This document shows, piece by piece, positions 26,725 to 37,016 of a DNA stretch of 64,000 nucleotides. The stretch comes from JANXQG01 sp963780045 (GTDB lineage: Bacteria > Planctomycetota > Planctomycetia > Pirellulales > Thermoguttaceae): positions 2,356,001 to 2,420,000 of the forward strand of contig CAVZZZ010000001.1 of NCBI GenBank assembly GCA_963780045.1, in the 5' to 3' direction. The notes beneath the pieces are model-generated. The model was not told the origin of the DNA. It saw only the letters and a list, made by a program, of their open reading frames with translations, and did not search any database. Each line of letters begins with the position of its first letter. Positions within the stretch are counted from its first letter, which is position 1. The position numbers were made by a program, and so were the translations under genes.

Positions 26725-29492
26725 GCCGCCAGCCCTTCGTTCATGGCCTCAAGCATCTGCCCAAGCTGTTCACCGAAAAGTTCATACGCCTTGCCCAGCC
26801 CACCGAAGGCGCTGAACGGAACGTCGTCGAAATCGTCCTGCTCGATCCGCAGGCTGCTGGCGATGTGGTCCTTGATGGCATCAAGCCATTTTCGCTGTTC
26901 GGCGGTGTACGTCAACCCGGCCGCCGCCTGCCGCGCGAGCCAATCCTGATAACGTTCTTCCACCGTCGCGCCGATCGGCACAAGCGGCAAAGCCGGGTCG
27001 AGCGCGTGCCGAACCAAGGCGACGACATCGACCAATTGCCGGCCGCCCTGCCCTTTGACCTTTTCCGGCTCAACCAGTTCGTAGGCCCGCCAGAGCCGTT
27101 CCAAGGGCGCGGCGACGGGCGGGCGCTTGACGGCTTCGGCCAGTTCCTTGACCTGGCTGTAGCGCAGGCCGGCGCGGTAGGGGCGGCTGTAGAGAATGGC
27201 GAGGGCCTCGATCTGGTCCTTGTTGTCCTCGATGAACTGGCGGAAGTTGGCAAGCACGGTCCGCGCCTTCTCTTTGGCCGCCTGACTCTGCCCGGCAAAG
27301 AGCAGAACGTCTTTGTTCACTTCGTCGATGACTTGGTCTAATTCGGCGCGGATGTCCAAAATCGCGCGGCGGAGAGTGGGTTTCAGGAACGGGCGGAGCG
27401 CGGCGGTCATGGCGGCGCGCTCGATCTTGTCGATCTGTTCGTCGGTCGGCGCCTGTTCGGGCGGCAGCTTGAATTCCGCCACCGCGCGTGCCGCGTTGGC
27501 GTCGGGGTCGATGGCGTCCAGGAGCTTGTTGGTCAAGTCTGAAATCGCGCTTCCGCCGCATTGCTTTTCGATCGCGGCCCGTTGCGGTTCGGTGACCTCC
27601 TGGTCAAGCCGAGCCAGGCGGGTCGCCAGGGTGGCGCAAATCTCATCGCTGACTGCGCCGGCAGCCACCGTGTTGAGCACTTTTTCCAACGCAACCGACG
27701 GCTTGCGATCAACGCACCGCGAGGGCGACTTGTCGCGCTCGCAGACGCCGACGGCGTCGACGATCACGAAATGCGTTTTCCGCCGCGCGTCGGGCGTGAC
27801 GCCTTGCAGGTCGTCCGGCTCGATGATACGGCAGCCGCGGCCCTTCATCTGCTCGAAGTAGTTGGCGGAATTGATGTTCCGCATGAAGAGCAGACATTCC
27901 AGCGGCTTGACGTCGGTCCCGGTGGCGATCATATCGACCGTCACGGCAATGCGGGGATTGTACGAGTTGCGGAACTCGTTCAAGAGGTCGTCGGGCTTGC
28001 GGCCGGTGGTCTTGGAGGTGATTTTCTGGCAGAAGTCGTTGCCGCGGCCGAATTCCTCGCGGATGACTTTCACTATATCATCCGCGTGAAGGTCAGTTTT
28101 GGCGAATACCAGCGTCTTGGGGACTTCGGTGCGGCCTGGGAAGATTTCAGTAAAAAGCCGTTCCTTGAAGGTGCGAACGACGAGGCGAATCTGGTCCATC
28201 GCCACCACATCGCGGTCGAGGTCGCCGGCCGCGTAAGTCAAATTGTCGTCAAGCTCCTTGAATCGCTTTTTGCGGGTGCGGCGGTCGCGGTGGGGAATGA
28301 ACACGCCCGGTTCCTTGGCGAGCGTCGCGCCGCGGGCAGTGATCTGCGTGTCGATGCGGTAGACGTCGTAGCCCACGTTGACGCCGTCGGCGACGGCCTT
28401 TTCGTGACTGTAGTCCTGGACCAGGTTGCCGCCGAAAAAGCCGATGGTTTGCATCGCGGGCGTGGCGGTGAGGCCGATGATGTAGGCGTCGAAGTATTCC
28501 AGCACTTGCCGCCAGACGTTGTAGATCGAGCGGTGGCATTCGTCGACGACGATGAAATCGAACGTCTCCACGGGCAAGTTCGGGTTGTAAACGACCGGCA
28601 ACGGCGCCTTGACGAGCGAGGGGGCCGTCTCGAACATCGAACCTTCTTCGTTGGCCTCGTCGAATTCCTCCTCGCCCTTGAGGATGGAATAGAGCCGCTG
28701 GATGGTGGTGATGCAGACCTTGGCGGCGGGATCAATCGTGTTGCGGCGAAGCCGCTGCACCGCGTACTCCTCGGTGAACTTGTAGTTGTTGTACGGGCTG
28801 ACGAACTTCTGAAATTCGTTTTCCGTCTGCTTGCCCAGGTTGTTGCGGTCTACGAGAAAGAGAATCTTGCGGGCCTTGGCGAACTTGATGAGCCGGTAAA
28901 GGAAGTTGACGGCCGTGAAGGTCTTGCCACTGCCGGTCGCCATTTGGATCAGCGCCCGCGGAAGATTGCGGGCCAGCGACGTTTCCAAGTTGCGGACGGC
29001 TTCGATCTGGACGTTCCAAAGGCCGGCTGTGGGCAGCTCGGGCATGTTCCGCAGATTGGCGCGGAGCTGGTTTTCAAGCACCGCCAGGCGGACAAGCTCC
29101 TCCGGGCGGTGAAACGTGAAGACTTCGCGGCTGCGAGGAAAGGGATCGAGGAAGTTGGTGAACTGGGTGACGGCGCCGGTCGACTCGTAGGCGAAGGGCA
29201 GCGGCAGGCGGTAGCTGGGCAGGCCGGCGGGAAGGCCGGCGGAGTATTTGGCCGACTGCGTTTCGACGCCCGTGAGCGTGAACCCCTCCGGCTTGCCCTC
29301 GATGGTGCCGATCGCCTTGGCATCGGCATAGAGAAGATAGTCGGCGAAGCCGGTCTCCAAAGGGAATTCGCGAACAGCCACTCCCAGCCCAGCGGATATA
29401 TCCATATCGGCGAAGTCTTGCACGATCCAACCGGTTTGCACAAGCTGCCGGTCGATTTCGTGCCGGGCGCGATCTTCAGGGGTGATGGGCAT
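26721..29492 (-). CDS. hsdR: Type I restriction-modification system, restriction subunit HsdR
   Basis: An intact 923-residue DNA translocase-endonuclease. The N-terminal nuclease domain shows LETGFADYLLYADAKAIGTI, then EGKPEG, matching the D...ExK pattern. The SF2 motor has Walker A MATGSGKTFTAVN near residue 190, DECHRS for motif II, GLTATPAMQ for motif III and QMKGRGCRI for motif VI. The C-terminal helical part (from about residue 650) contacts HsdM/HsdS. It is the first gene of the operon and its stop overlaps the hsdS start (ATGA), indicating translational coupling. Gene order R-S-M. Confidence 0.95.
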   Translation of the reverse strand: MPITPEDRARHEIDRQLVQTGWIVQDFADMDISAGLGVAVREFPLETGFADYLLYADAKAIGTIEGKPEGFTLTGVETQSAKYSAGLPAGLPSYRLPLPFAYESTGAVTQFTNFLDPFPRSREVFTFHRPEELVRLAVLENQLRANLRNMPELPTAGLWNVQIEAVRNLETSLARNLPRALIQMATGSGKTFTAVNFLYRLIKFAKARKILFLVDRNNLGKQTENEFQKFVSPYNNYKFTEEYAVQRLRRNTIDPAAKVCITTIQRLYSILKGEEEFDEANEEGSMFETAPSLVKAPLPVVYNPNLPVETFDFIVVDECHRSIYNVWRQVLEYFDAYIIGLTATPAMQTIGFFGGNLVQDYSHEKAVADGVNVGYDVYRIDTQITARGATLAKEPGVFIPHRDRRTRKKRFKELDDNLTYAAGDLDRDVVAMDQIRLVVRTFKERLFTEIFPGRTEVPKTLVFAKTDLHADDIVKVIREEFGRGNDFCQKITSKTTGRKPDDLLNEFRNSYNPRIAVTVDMIATGTDVKPLECLLFMRNINSANYFEQMKGRGCRIIEPDDLQGVTPDARRKTHFVIVDAVGVCERDKSPSRCVDRKPSVALEKVLNTVAAGAVSDEICATLATRLARLDQEVTEPQRAAIEKQCGGSAISDLTNKLLDAIDPDANAARAVAEFKLPPEQAPTDEQIDKIERAAMTAALRPFLKPTLRRAILDIRAELDQVIDEVNKDVLLFAGQSQAAKEKARTVLANFRQFIEDNKDQIEALAILYSRPYRAGLRYSQVKELAEAVKRPPVAAPLERLWRAYELVEPEKVKGQGGRQLVDVVALVRHALDPALPLVPIGATVEERYQDWLARQAAAGLTYTAEQRKWLDAIKDHIASSLRIEQDDFDDVPFSAFGGLGKAYELFGEQLGQMLEAMNEGLAA

Positions 29493-29806
29493 TAGAGGCG
29501 GTATATCGGCCGTGCGAAGACGCCTTTCGCCCCGCTGGGACCTGCGCCGATTCTACCTCCGTTGAGGGATTGCCGCAAGCTAGCCGCGGCTTGACGACGG
29601 CTGATGCCGGGCCTACGGACGGCCCTGCCGGTTTTTCCTTCGGCAAACTTTCGCCAGGCGGACGAGTTTGCGCCGCACGCGCGTGGCGGGGCGGAATTCC
29701 ATGTTCGTCGGGGTGGATTCCCGCTTGCACGCGCGCAAGCGTAGCGCAGAATTCTGGTGAACGTCAACGCGGAAAACTACCGCCCGACGAAAAGGAGATG
29801 CGTGGG
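29493..29806. other. Gene-free stretch upstream of hsdR and a small lipoprotein
   Basis: About 310 bases between divergent genes, which must hold the hsdR promoter on one strand and the lipoprotein promoter on the other. I see no clear -10/-35 pair, repeat or RNA structure. Confidence 0.5.
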
Positions 29807-29980
29807 ATGAAACGATTATGGATTCTGGCCGTCTTGCTTCTGCCGGCGCTTAGCGGCGGGTGCAAAATGTGCTATTCGTGGCAACTAGGTCGAGATCGGG
29901 AAGCGCAGCCGCCGGCGATGTGCGCTCCCCCCTGCGAAGCGCCGTGCGGCTCGTGCGGTCCGTGCGGCTGCGGCGGCTAG
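29807..29980 (+). CDS. Small Cys/Pro-rich lipoprotein
   Basis: A 57-residue protein: MKRLWILAVLLLPALSGGC is a short lipoprotein signal with a lipobox-like LSGGC, so the Cys would be lipidated and the protein anchored in a membrane. After a short spacer (YSWQLGRDREAQPP) the tail is a run of Cys, Pro and Gly (CAPPCEAPCGSCGPCGCGG) that might bind metal or form disulphides. The ATG at 29807 sits nine bases after an AGGAG site, preferred over the ATG at 29798 which abuts it. No homologue recognised; small Cys-rich lipoproteins of this kind are frequent in planctomycetes. Confidence 0.68.
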   Translation: MKRLWILAVLLLPALSGGCKMCYSWQLGRDREAQPPAMCAPPCEAPCGSCGPCGCGG

Positions 29981-30210
29981 ATTCGCGCCGCCACAGAGCA
30001 ATGGCAGCCAATGCTCCCCCCAAGCGCTGCCGCGACCGGCCGATCTCGACCAGGGCTGGCGCGGGGCAATACACCCTCGCCCCGCGTCAGCCCGCCCTAT
30101 TTTCTTGGGAGAGAGTGCAAGAAGCGTCCTTTGGACGGCGTTCTAGCTGTCCAAACTTTTTCACCAATCCGGGCAAGCCGGATGGAGTCTTGCAAACGTG
30201 CTTCGCCCCG

Positions 30211-30486
30211 CTACGCGACTAGCTCGTACTCGATGCGGCCGGCGCTATGGCCGAAGTCGAAACCGGCTTCGGCCAACGCGTCGTGGAATTCTTCAGGCGT
30301 GACCGGTTGGTTCTCCAGCGAGACCAGGCCCCAAAAAACCGTGTGACCGGTGTTGACGTGCAGACCCATGGCGACCTGCCGCACGCGGAGCTGCGGGTTC
30401 AAGCGGGCCATCAGGTGCTTGAAGGCAAGGAACTCGTTCTCATCGCGCACCGAGAAAGCCTTGGGAACCTCAATCGTCGTTTCCAT
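30211..30486 (-). CDS. Conserved hypothetical small protein
   Basis: A 91-residue protein, METTIEVPKAFSVRDENEFL to HSAGRIEYELVA, chosen to start at 30486 where a GGAAGG site precedes the ATG. It has no signal peptide or membrane helix. The sequence alternates short beta strands and charged helices (LRVRQVAMGLHVNTGHTVFW, PVTPEEFHDALAEAGFDFG). I do not recognise a family. It diverges from the DAC-like gene at 30745 across a GTAG-tipped hairpin pair. Confidence 0.55.
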   Translation of the reverse strand: METTIEVPKAFSVRDENEFLAFKHLMARLNPQLRVRQVAMGLHVNTGHTVFWGLVSLENQPVTPEEFHDALAEAGFDFGHSAGRIEYELVA

Positions 30487-30594
30487 GACACCTTCCTGCT
30501 TGCCAGACGTTTCGGACGCTTTGGAAGCGGTCGTCCGATGCACGCGATTGTAACAAATCCGTTCAATTCGTCAAGCCGCTTTGGGACGCGGCTT

Positions 30595-30696
30595 GTAGGT
30601 CCTTTCTGCCGGAATGGACTTTTTCGGTCAAAGCACGCGTGGGCGGCCGGTCCAGTTCCGCGACCGCAATTGTCCATCTCGGCAAGAAGGACCTAC
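30595..30696. repeat. GTAG-tipped inverted hairpin pair upstream of the DAC-like gene
   Basis: The left arm GTAGGTCCTTTCTGCCGG (from 30595) pairs with CTCGGCAAGAAGGACCTAC (to 30696) over about 24 bases with a few mismatches; the loop is some 54 bases. Related arms occur near 21180 and at 51118-51180. Confidence 0.8.
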
Positions 30697-30744
30697 TGGC
30701 GACTGCTATTGCGGCAGGCCCGGACAATCCGTAAAAGGGCCGCT

Positions 30745-32028
30745 ATGACCGATCATGACGTACTGTTGGCCAGCACCGAGGCCGAGATCGGCCGCGAGAT
30801 CATTCGCCTGGTCCCGCACTGGTACGAAGCGGCCTACGGTCCCGAGCAATACACGATTCCCATCGGCACGCGCACGGTGCGCTTCTGCAACCACAGCCGG
30901 CTGACGCCGGCATTGCGGAGGTTCCTGGCGCGGATCGCGGCGCGCACGCAGGCCCTGCCGCTGGAGCACTTCGTCAACCTGCCGAGCCTGATCGACGTGC
31001 TGCTGGAGAGCTTCGCCATCGAGTGGCTGCAAATGCACTCGCCCACGACCGATTGGGTGCGGTTCATCAAGTATCTGGAATCGATCGCCCGGCGGACCTA
31101 CGAGAACCAGCCCGTGGCGCTGAACCTGATCATCCGCCATGGGCAGGGCTCGGGCGACATCACGCGGCCGTACATCCAGAAGTTCTTCGACCGGCTGGCC
31201 TCCTCGACGTTTTCCTACCTGGCGGTGGACAGCGACCTGCGGCTGATCGAATACGGCGAAGTGGGCTGGGCGGACGTCAAGGCCTCGCAGTCGTACAAGT
31301 TCCATCCGGAGTTCCTGCACCCGATCCACAGCGTGATGGAAGAGAGCGATTTTTCCGCCCATCTCACCACGGGCGGCGACCTGATCATCATGAGCAAGGC
31401 GGGCATGTTGGCCACGCGCCGCAACCGCAAGTGGAAGATCTACGATGTCCGCACGTTCAAGAACAGTCTGGCCAATTGCCTCGGCAGCCATTACGTCGGC
31501 GCGAACCTCTTCGAGGTCGTCTTTGACCTGAGCTTCCGCCGCCAGGGTTCGCTGCTGATCTACGATCCGGCGCACGTGATCGCCGACCACATCCTCAATC
31601 CGGAAAGCATCATCTTCGACACGAGGCGGGTCAAACGCGGCGCAACGCGCGGCCCCGCGGCCGAAGCCGTCGCCGAACTCCAGAGCAAGATGCGGCTGGA
31701 AACGGGACAATCAATGGTCGTCGGCTCGATCGGCGACATTTCCGTCGGCCGCCGCGCCGGCTCCTTGCGGCGGAAGCGGCGGCTGATCGAGATGTCCGGC
31801 GTAGACGGCGCGGTGGTGTTCGACGACGAGCGGCTGCTGGCGGTCGGCGCCTTGATCCGTTCGCATCCGGAGGTCGGCAACCAGCTCGGCGCCCGCGCCA
31901 CGGCCGCGCGTTCGGCGTTTCTTTGGGGCAGCCGGCCGATCAAGGTCAGCTCCGACGGCGACGTGACCATCCACTTCACCAGCCGCAACCGCGGCAACGA
32001 ATGCGAAGCGGTGATGAATTTCCTGTAG
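30745..32028 (+). CDS. Protein with divergent DisA/DAC-like C-terminal domain
   Basis: A 427-residue soluble protein without signal peptide. The C-terminal ~90 residues read IEMSGVDGAVVFDDERLLAV, then GALIRSHPEVGNQLGARATA and ARSAFLWGSRPIKVSSDGDV, recalling diadenylate cyclase (DAC) domains, where a DGA motif and an L-G-x-R-H-R-x-A motif bind ATP. Here DGA is present but the RHR triad is replaced by GARATAARSA, so cyclase activity is doubtful. The first ~300 residues (LPLEHFVNLPSLIDVLLESF, LNLIIRHGQGSGDI, YDVRTFKNSLANCLGSHY) I do not recognise. It may be a nucleotide-sensing protein like the inactive DAC variants described in bacterial conflict systems; that is inference. Confidence 0.62.
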   Translation: MTDHDVLLASTEAEIGREIIRLVPHWYEAAYGPEQYTIPIGTRTVRFCNHSRLTPALRRFLARIAARTQALPLEHFVNLPSLIDVLLESFAIEWLQMHSPTTDWVRFIKYLESIARRTYENQPVALNLIIRHGQGSGDITRPYIQKFFDRLASSTFSYLAVDSDLRLIEYGEVGWADVKASQSYKFHPEFLHPIHSVMEESDFSAHLTTGGDLIIMSKAGMLATRRNRKWKIYDVRTFKNSLANCLGSHYVGANLFEVVFDLSFRRQGSLLIYDPAHVIADHILNPESIIFDTRRVKRGATRGPAAEAVAELQSKMRLETGQSMVVGSIGDISVGRRAGSLRRKRRLIEMSGVDGAVVFDDERLLAVGALIRSHPEVGNQLGARATAARSAFLWGSRPIKVSSDGDVTIHFTSRNRGNECEAVMNFL

Positions 32029-32044
32029 GCCGTCGCAAGCTCGA

Positions 32045-32704
32045 TCAGCAGCGGCGAACGCGCCAGACGACGCCGAGAAAGCCCATGCTGCTCAGGCCGA
32101 TCAACGCGGCTGAGCGCGAGGGCTCGGGAACCGCAGACAGGTCGCCGAAAAGCTGGAAAGACTCCGAAGTGACGGAGCCGCGGAAGCCCTCGGGAAAGAA
32201 CTCTTCCGCTGATGAGGAGCCATTGCTGACATCCCAGTAAATGTCGGAACCCCTGCCAAGCGGGTCGTTTTGACTGGTTGCCTGCTGCAATGTGAGATAA
32301 TATGTAGTGTCGGCTGCCAGCATGCCGCTGAGCGAAAAGGTCGACTGATACACCCAGTACGTTCCGCTGTAGCCATAACTGGAAGTCGGGGTGAGCAGCA
32401 TATTGCTCAAGGGGCTGGTTCCAGAACTAACGTCCGAACCGAACGGAACGGTCCCAATCGACCACATAACTCCTTCGGGAACGTCTCCAGAATTAACCCA
32501 TATGCCAACTTCGGCACTACTCAGATCTGCGCTTGCGGGAACCGTAAACGAGTCGGTCACCTCATAGCCGCTTGTGATCGTGTCGCCTTTAATGTTGCCG
32601 TTAATAGGACCGTTGCCGTACACGACGTCCGCCTTAACTTGCGCTGCAAACGCGGCGAGCGCGACGAGCACCGCGAATCCACAGAGAAGAGATCGATAAG
32701 GCAT
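32045..32704 (-). CDS. PEP-CTERM sorted exoprotein
   Basis: A 219-residue secreted protein. MPYRSLLCGFAVLVALAAFA is the signal peptide, with AGGAG four bases before the ATG at 32704. The middle is a beta-rich domain (YEVTDSFTVPASADLSSAEV, YSGTYWVYQSTFSLSG). The end is a classic PEP-CTERM sorting signal: AVPEPSRSAALIGLSSMGFL, then GVVWRVRRC, that is, the PEP motif, a membrane helix and an Arg cluster. Such proteins are cut and released by exosortase (EpsH/XrtA-type) in bacteria with extracellular polysaccharide. No exosortase is in this window. Ligand unknown. Confidence 0.86.
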   Translation of the reverse strand: MPYRSLLCGFAVLVALAAFAAQVKADVVYGNGPINGNIKGDTITSGYEVTDSFTVPASADLSSAEVGIWVNSGDVPEGVMWSIGTVPFGSDVSSGTSPLSNMLLTPTSSYGYSGTYWVYQSTFSLSGMLAADTTYYLTLQQATSQNDPLGRGSDIYWDVSNGSSSAEEFFPEGFRGSVTSESFQLFGDLSAVPEPSRSAALIGLSSMGFLGVVWRVRRC

Positions 32705-32940
32705 ACTACTCCTTTCAAATGCGTTCAACGGCGGGCACCGCCCTGCTTCGACGCTATAACTGCTCATCGGTTACCTCAGTTTACCGCTCCGTCCCATCGC
32801 GCCAATCACCCCGAAGAGTAGTTCCCGCTGGCTGCGCGGTGGAATCTCCACACGTTTTGAATTAAAATGGGCAAATAGGACTCGGGAAATCGAGATTCTC
32901 GTGGCAGAATGAATCGGAGATTGGGGCCAATCGAAACACT

Positions 32941-35160
32941 ATGCAGTGGTATTTCTGTTTTTTCGCGGTTTCCGGCTTCTGCAGCGTCTTGTACGAAATC
33001 GTCTGGCTCCGCTTGGCGATGGCCCAATTCGGCGTAACAACTGCGATGGTGTCGCTGGTGCTTTCCGCGTTCATGGGCGGCCTTGGCCTCGGTTCTTGGG
33101 GAGGCGGCGCCCTCGCGCAAGCTGCGCAGGCGGACCACGCCGTTGCGCTTGTACGCATTGACGGAGTTTCTCATCGGAATATCGGCGATTGCCGTACCGC
33201 TGCAACTGGCCCTGGGGCGGAAGCTGGTTCTGAGCGCGGTCCACGACATGTCCTCGATCGGCTACTATCTTCCGGCGGGAATGTGGCTCGCCATTAGCTT
33301 GGTGCCCTGGTGCGTCTGCATGGGCGCGACATTCCCGTTTGCCATGGCTGCGATCAGGAACGAGGAGAATACGAATTCGGCGCGGTCTTTCAGTTACCTC
33401 TACCTGGCAAATGTCTTGGGGGCGACGGCAGGCGTCACGATTCCGCTGTTCTTGATCGAGCTTTTCGGATTCCAGCACACCCTTCATGTCGGTGTGTTTT
33501 TCAACCTGTCGCTGGCCGCCAGCGCAGTATTTGCTCTCGATCGTTCGCAAACCGTCACAAGTCGAGACGCCGCGATCGCCATCCGTTACGCCGCGCCGGC
33601 GGCTCAGGCGCTCTTTCGGAAAGGGCATTGCTGTGGCTCCTTTTTGGAACCGGGTTCACGAGCATGGGCGCGGAGGTTGTTTGGGTGCGGCTCTATACAC
33701 CTTCGCTGAGTACGGTCGTGTATGCCTTCGCCATCATTCTTGGTCTGTATTTAATTGCGACCGATTTGGGGTCGTTGTACTACCGGCGATCGAAGCATTC
33801 CGCGGCAATCCTTGAAAGCGGCGCACTGTGGGTTGCCCTGGGCGCCTCGGTAGTTGCCGCATTTCTAGCCGCCGATCCGCGCCTGCCTCTGCCCGGCATT
33901 GTTCGCGTGGCGCTGGGCATCATGCCGTTTTCGCTTTTGGTAGGATTTGCGACTCCTGGCATCCTCGATCGCTATTCAGGAGGCGACCCCGATCGAGCCG
34001 GAACCGCGTACGCAATCAACATTGTCGGCTGCGTCCTCGGACCCGTCGTGGCGGGATTCCTGTTCCTGCCCGTGCTGGGCGAGCGGTACTCCTTGTGCGC
34101 ATTCGCCGTTCCGTGGTTCATCGCCGGTTTCACGTATTTGCCGAGACTCGCCTCATCGAGCAAAGGACTCCTGTCGCCGGGCGTACTTGCCTGCTCCATT
34201 CTCACGTTGGGATCCGCGGCGGCGGCGGTTGCAGCCAAAGGATTCGAAGAACAATACTCGCCGCGAGAAGTCCGGCGAGACAGCACGGCCACGATCGTCG
34301 CGACCGGCGCCAGCCGCGCCGACAAACGCCTTCTGGTCAACGGCGTTGGGATCACGAATCTCACCCCGATCACCAAGATGATGGTGCATTTGCCGAACGC
34401 CTTTTTGCCGCACCCGCCGCGGAAAGGGCTGGTAATATGCTTCGGCATGGGCACCACTCATTTGTCCATGCTTTCCTGGGGCATCGAGTCGACGGCGGTT
34501 GAATTGGTGCCAAGCGTCCCCGGCCTCGTTTCGTTCTTCCACCCCAATGCGGCGGAGTTGATGAAGTCCCCGCGATCTCGAGTCGTCATTGACGACGGGC
34601 GTTCGTACCTGGAGCGTTCCTCCGACAGGTACGACGTGATCACGATCGATCCTCCGCCGCCGGTCGAGGCAGCCGGTTCCAGTCTTCTCTATTCGAAGGA
34701 GTTTTATTCCACGGCGATCCGCCGCCTGACTGACGAGGGCATATTGCAGCAATGGCTTCCTCAAGGGGACCCGATCGTCGTCGCGTCGGTCGCGCGAGCG
34801 TTGCACGAGTCGTTTCCGTATGTCCGGGCGTTTGGATCGATCGAAGGATGGGGCACCCACTTCCTGGCGAGCAAGAGCCCGATTCCCGTTCTCACCGCGT
34901 CGGAACTTGCCAAGAAGCTTCCCGCCGCCGCGGCTGCGGACCTTCTGGAGTGGGGGCCGGCGTCCACTGCTCAAGGGCAATTCGAGCTGGTCACGAAACA
35001 CGAGATCCCGCTCGATAGTCTGATGGAACAAGCTTCCGCGGCTACCGCACTGAAGGACGATCGTCCGGTGAACGAGTACTTCATCCTGCGGCGCATGCGA
35101 GATCCGGCTTTTTGGCAGACGGCCAGGGAACGTTTGCTGGGGGTGGCCGGCAGTTTCTAA
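32941..35160 (+). CDS. Membrane spermidine-synthase-like protein (two apparent frameshifts)
   Basis: A ~740-residue protein. The N-terminal part has about eight to ten membrane helices (MQWYFCFFAVSGFCSVLYEI, WLAISLVPWCVCMGATFPFA, LANVLGATAGVTIPLFLIEL, FAIILGLYLIATDLGSLYY). The C-terminal domain resembles aminopropyltransferases: GLVICFGMGTTHLSMLSWGI, ESTAVELVP, VVIDDGRSYLERSSDRYDVI, TIDPPPPVEAAGSSLLYSKE. The frame changes at about 33118 (a CTCGCGCAAG tract, two bases added) and about 33612. The usual substrate is unknown; many such fused proteins lack proven polyamine activity. It is flanked by the PEP-CTERM gene and a convergent permease. Confidence 0.75.
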
Positions 35161-35212
35161 TCGTTCGGCCGCGAGCAGTCGCGAAGCTAACCGCAAGGCA
35201 AGCTGCGTTGTC

Positions 35213-36038
35213 CTAACGCGGTCCCGGTATGTCGCGGCGATTGAAGATCACGATGGCCACAGTATAACAAGCCAGCCCCAGCCCGATGAGCGTCAAATCC
35301 AAACGCAGCGCGGCGCCGCTGTCCGCGCCGGCAGTGAGAACCAACTCCTGTGGCTGGAAGGCGGAGAGGAACGTCAGTTTGAAAAGCCACTTGCCTTCCG
35401 GCCACATCCTGGCGACCAGATCGATGACCATTTGTACGATAAAGAACCCGCCGCCGATCGCAAACGACATCCATCGATCGCGAATGCCCGCGGAAATCAG
35501 GGTAGTCATTGCCGTGAAGCAAAAAGTCATGCAGGCCAGGTTGGCGGCGGCGGGAAGAAAGCCGAGCACGGCAACCGGCTCTTCGAGACGGACGCACGCC
35601 AAGCCCAATCGCGTGCCCAGCATGACCGCGGCAGCCAGCAACACCGTACCAGCGGCAGTCACCGCGGCCGGGATAAGCACGACGCTCATCCGCCAGACCG
35701 GCAGTGTGAGGATAAGGTCCATCGTGCCGCGGGAGATTTCGCCCGTGATCGAGTCGCTCCCCCGACCCAGCGCCCAGCCGACGCAAATCAAGAGCGTCAC
35801 CACGTGGACGTAGAGGATGCTCAATTGCCCGCGCGGGGTGGCGAGCACTTCCAAGGGCACTCCCAGCAGCGGTTGCAAGAAACTTCGGCAGCAACTGCAG
35901 AACCATCGCGAAGCCGCCGGGCGGGAAGCGGCTCATCAGCCAGACGAAGAGCCACGCAAAGAGCGTCAGCAGCACGATGGAAACGATCAGTTGCCGCGAG
36001 GCGTCGGAGACAGCTTTGATCCAAAGGGCACGATTCAT
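35213..36038 (-). CDS. ABC-2 type transporter permease (apparent frameshift)
   Basis: About 275 residues with six membrane helices: SIVLLTLFAWLFVWLMSRF, ILYVHVVTLLICVGWALGRG, VVLIPAAVTAAGTVLLAAAV, AANLACMTFCFTAMTTLIS, RWMSFAIGGGFFIVQMVIDL and LIGLGLACYTVAIVIFNRRD. The SITGEISRGTMDLILTLPV motif, with E-x-x-x-G-T, is typical of ABC-2 permeases. The start MNRALWIKAVSDASRQLIV at 36038 is in another frame; a T-rich tract near 35882 (PKFL|QPLLGV) joins them if one base is removed. No ATP-binding subunit lies next to it. Substrate unknown. Confidence 0.78.
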
Positions 36039-36068
36039 TCGAAGAGCGATGTTTGCTTAAATCCAAAT

Positions 36069-36156
36069 GTAGGCCGGAACGAGCACCGCGCAGTTCCGGC
36101 AGTGCGGTTTCCTACACGTCGCGATGCCGGAACTGCGCGGCGCTGTTCCGGCCTAC
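36069..36156. repeat. GTAG-tipped inverted hairpin pair
   Basis: Starts GTAGGCCGGAACGAG (from 36069) and ends GTTCCGGCCTAC at 36156. The inner segments CGCGCAGTTCCGGCA and TGCCGGAACTGCGCG also pair, around a 23-base loop. It lies between the starts of the ABC-2 permease and the next plus-strand gene. Confidence 0.85.
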
Positions 36157-36247
36157 GGCTTCACGCACCCTACGGCCTAGCTGAATTCTATCCAAAAAGC
36201 TACTATGGAAAGGAGTACCGCCGATTTACGTAGGAGCTTTGATTGCC

Positions 36248-37016
36248 ATGAGTCCGGCCTTGACCTGCATTGCGATGGCTTTCGTGGGAGGAGTCGACCT
36301 CGGATACCAACCCGCGGCCAACGGCGGCCTGGAACTGATCGTACAGATCGACCCCAATACTTTCCAGTCGTTGCGGGAGAACGACCCGATCAAACTGGAC
36401 GTGCCGCGCAAAGCGCAGCAGTTTCCTTCGCGGCAGATTACCGTATCGCTGGGGAATTCAAGGCTTCCGCGGACTCCGCCGCAAGCGTCGCCGCCGCCGA
36501 CTTTTGCGCCGCCAGGATCACCGGTGTTTACTTCGCCGCCGCCCTTCGGCGCGGCCGCGCCGGCCCGCGCCGAATAATGTGGCGGCTTCGCCGATGCCCT
36601 ATTCGCAAGTAACGCCGGCGACTGCGAACGTGCCGATTCCCCCAAATGGTGGCCCGGCGCTGGGGCCGGCGGACGGGCAAGGGCCCGCGATCGTAGCGCC
36701 GCCCACAGGTGCAGCCGCCGCGCCGCGGACGGCGAACGAGCAGTCGCAAGGCGCCGCCGATCCGCGGGCATCATCCGCGCCGGCAGGAGCCCAAGCGGGA
36801 GCGGGCCGCACCAGCGGCTGGCCGCCAATGGAAGGCGACGGCAACGTCAAACCGGCCACATCGGGCAACGGCATGCAACTGGTGTTCATGCTGGCGACTA
36901 TCGCCTTGGCCGCGTACAGCGGTTACGTCAGTTGGCTCTTCTACGACGCGCGGCAGCGTTATCTTGGCTTGCTCGCGCGGGCGTTTGCACCGGCGGGCCA
37001 GGCCACCTCGACGTAA
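36248..37016 (+). CDS. Proline-rich membrane-anchored hypothetical protein (apparent frameshift)
   Basis: About 256 residues. The ATG at 36248 follows a GGAG site by ten bases. The N-terminal ~50 residues after a signal-like start (SPALTCIAMAFVGGVDLG) form a small beta segment (GLELIVQIDPNTFQSLREND). The centre is Pro/Ala/Gly-rich and disordered. The C-terminus has one membrane helix (MQLVFMLATIALAAYSGYV) followed by SWLFYDARQRYLGLLARAF, so a cytoplasmic or periplasmic tail is anchored in the membrane. The frame changes at about 36560 in a GCGCCGGCCCGCGCC tract; two added bases restore it. Its 3' end overlaps the end of the convergent ChaN-like gene by 58 bases. Function unknown. Confidence 0.6.
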
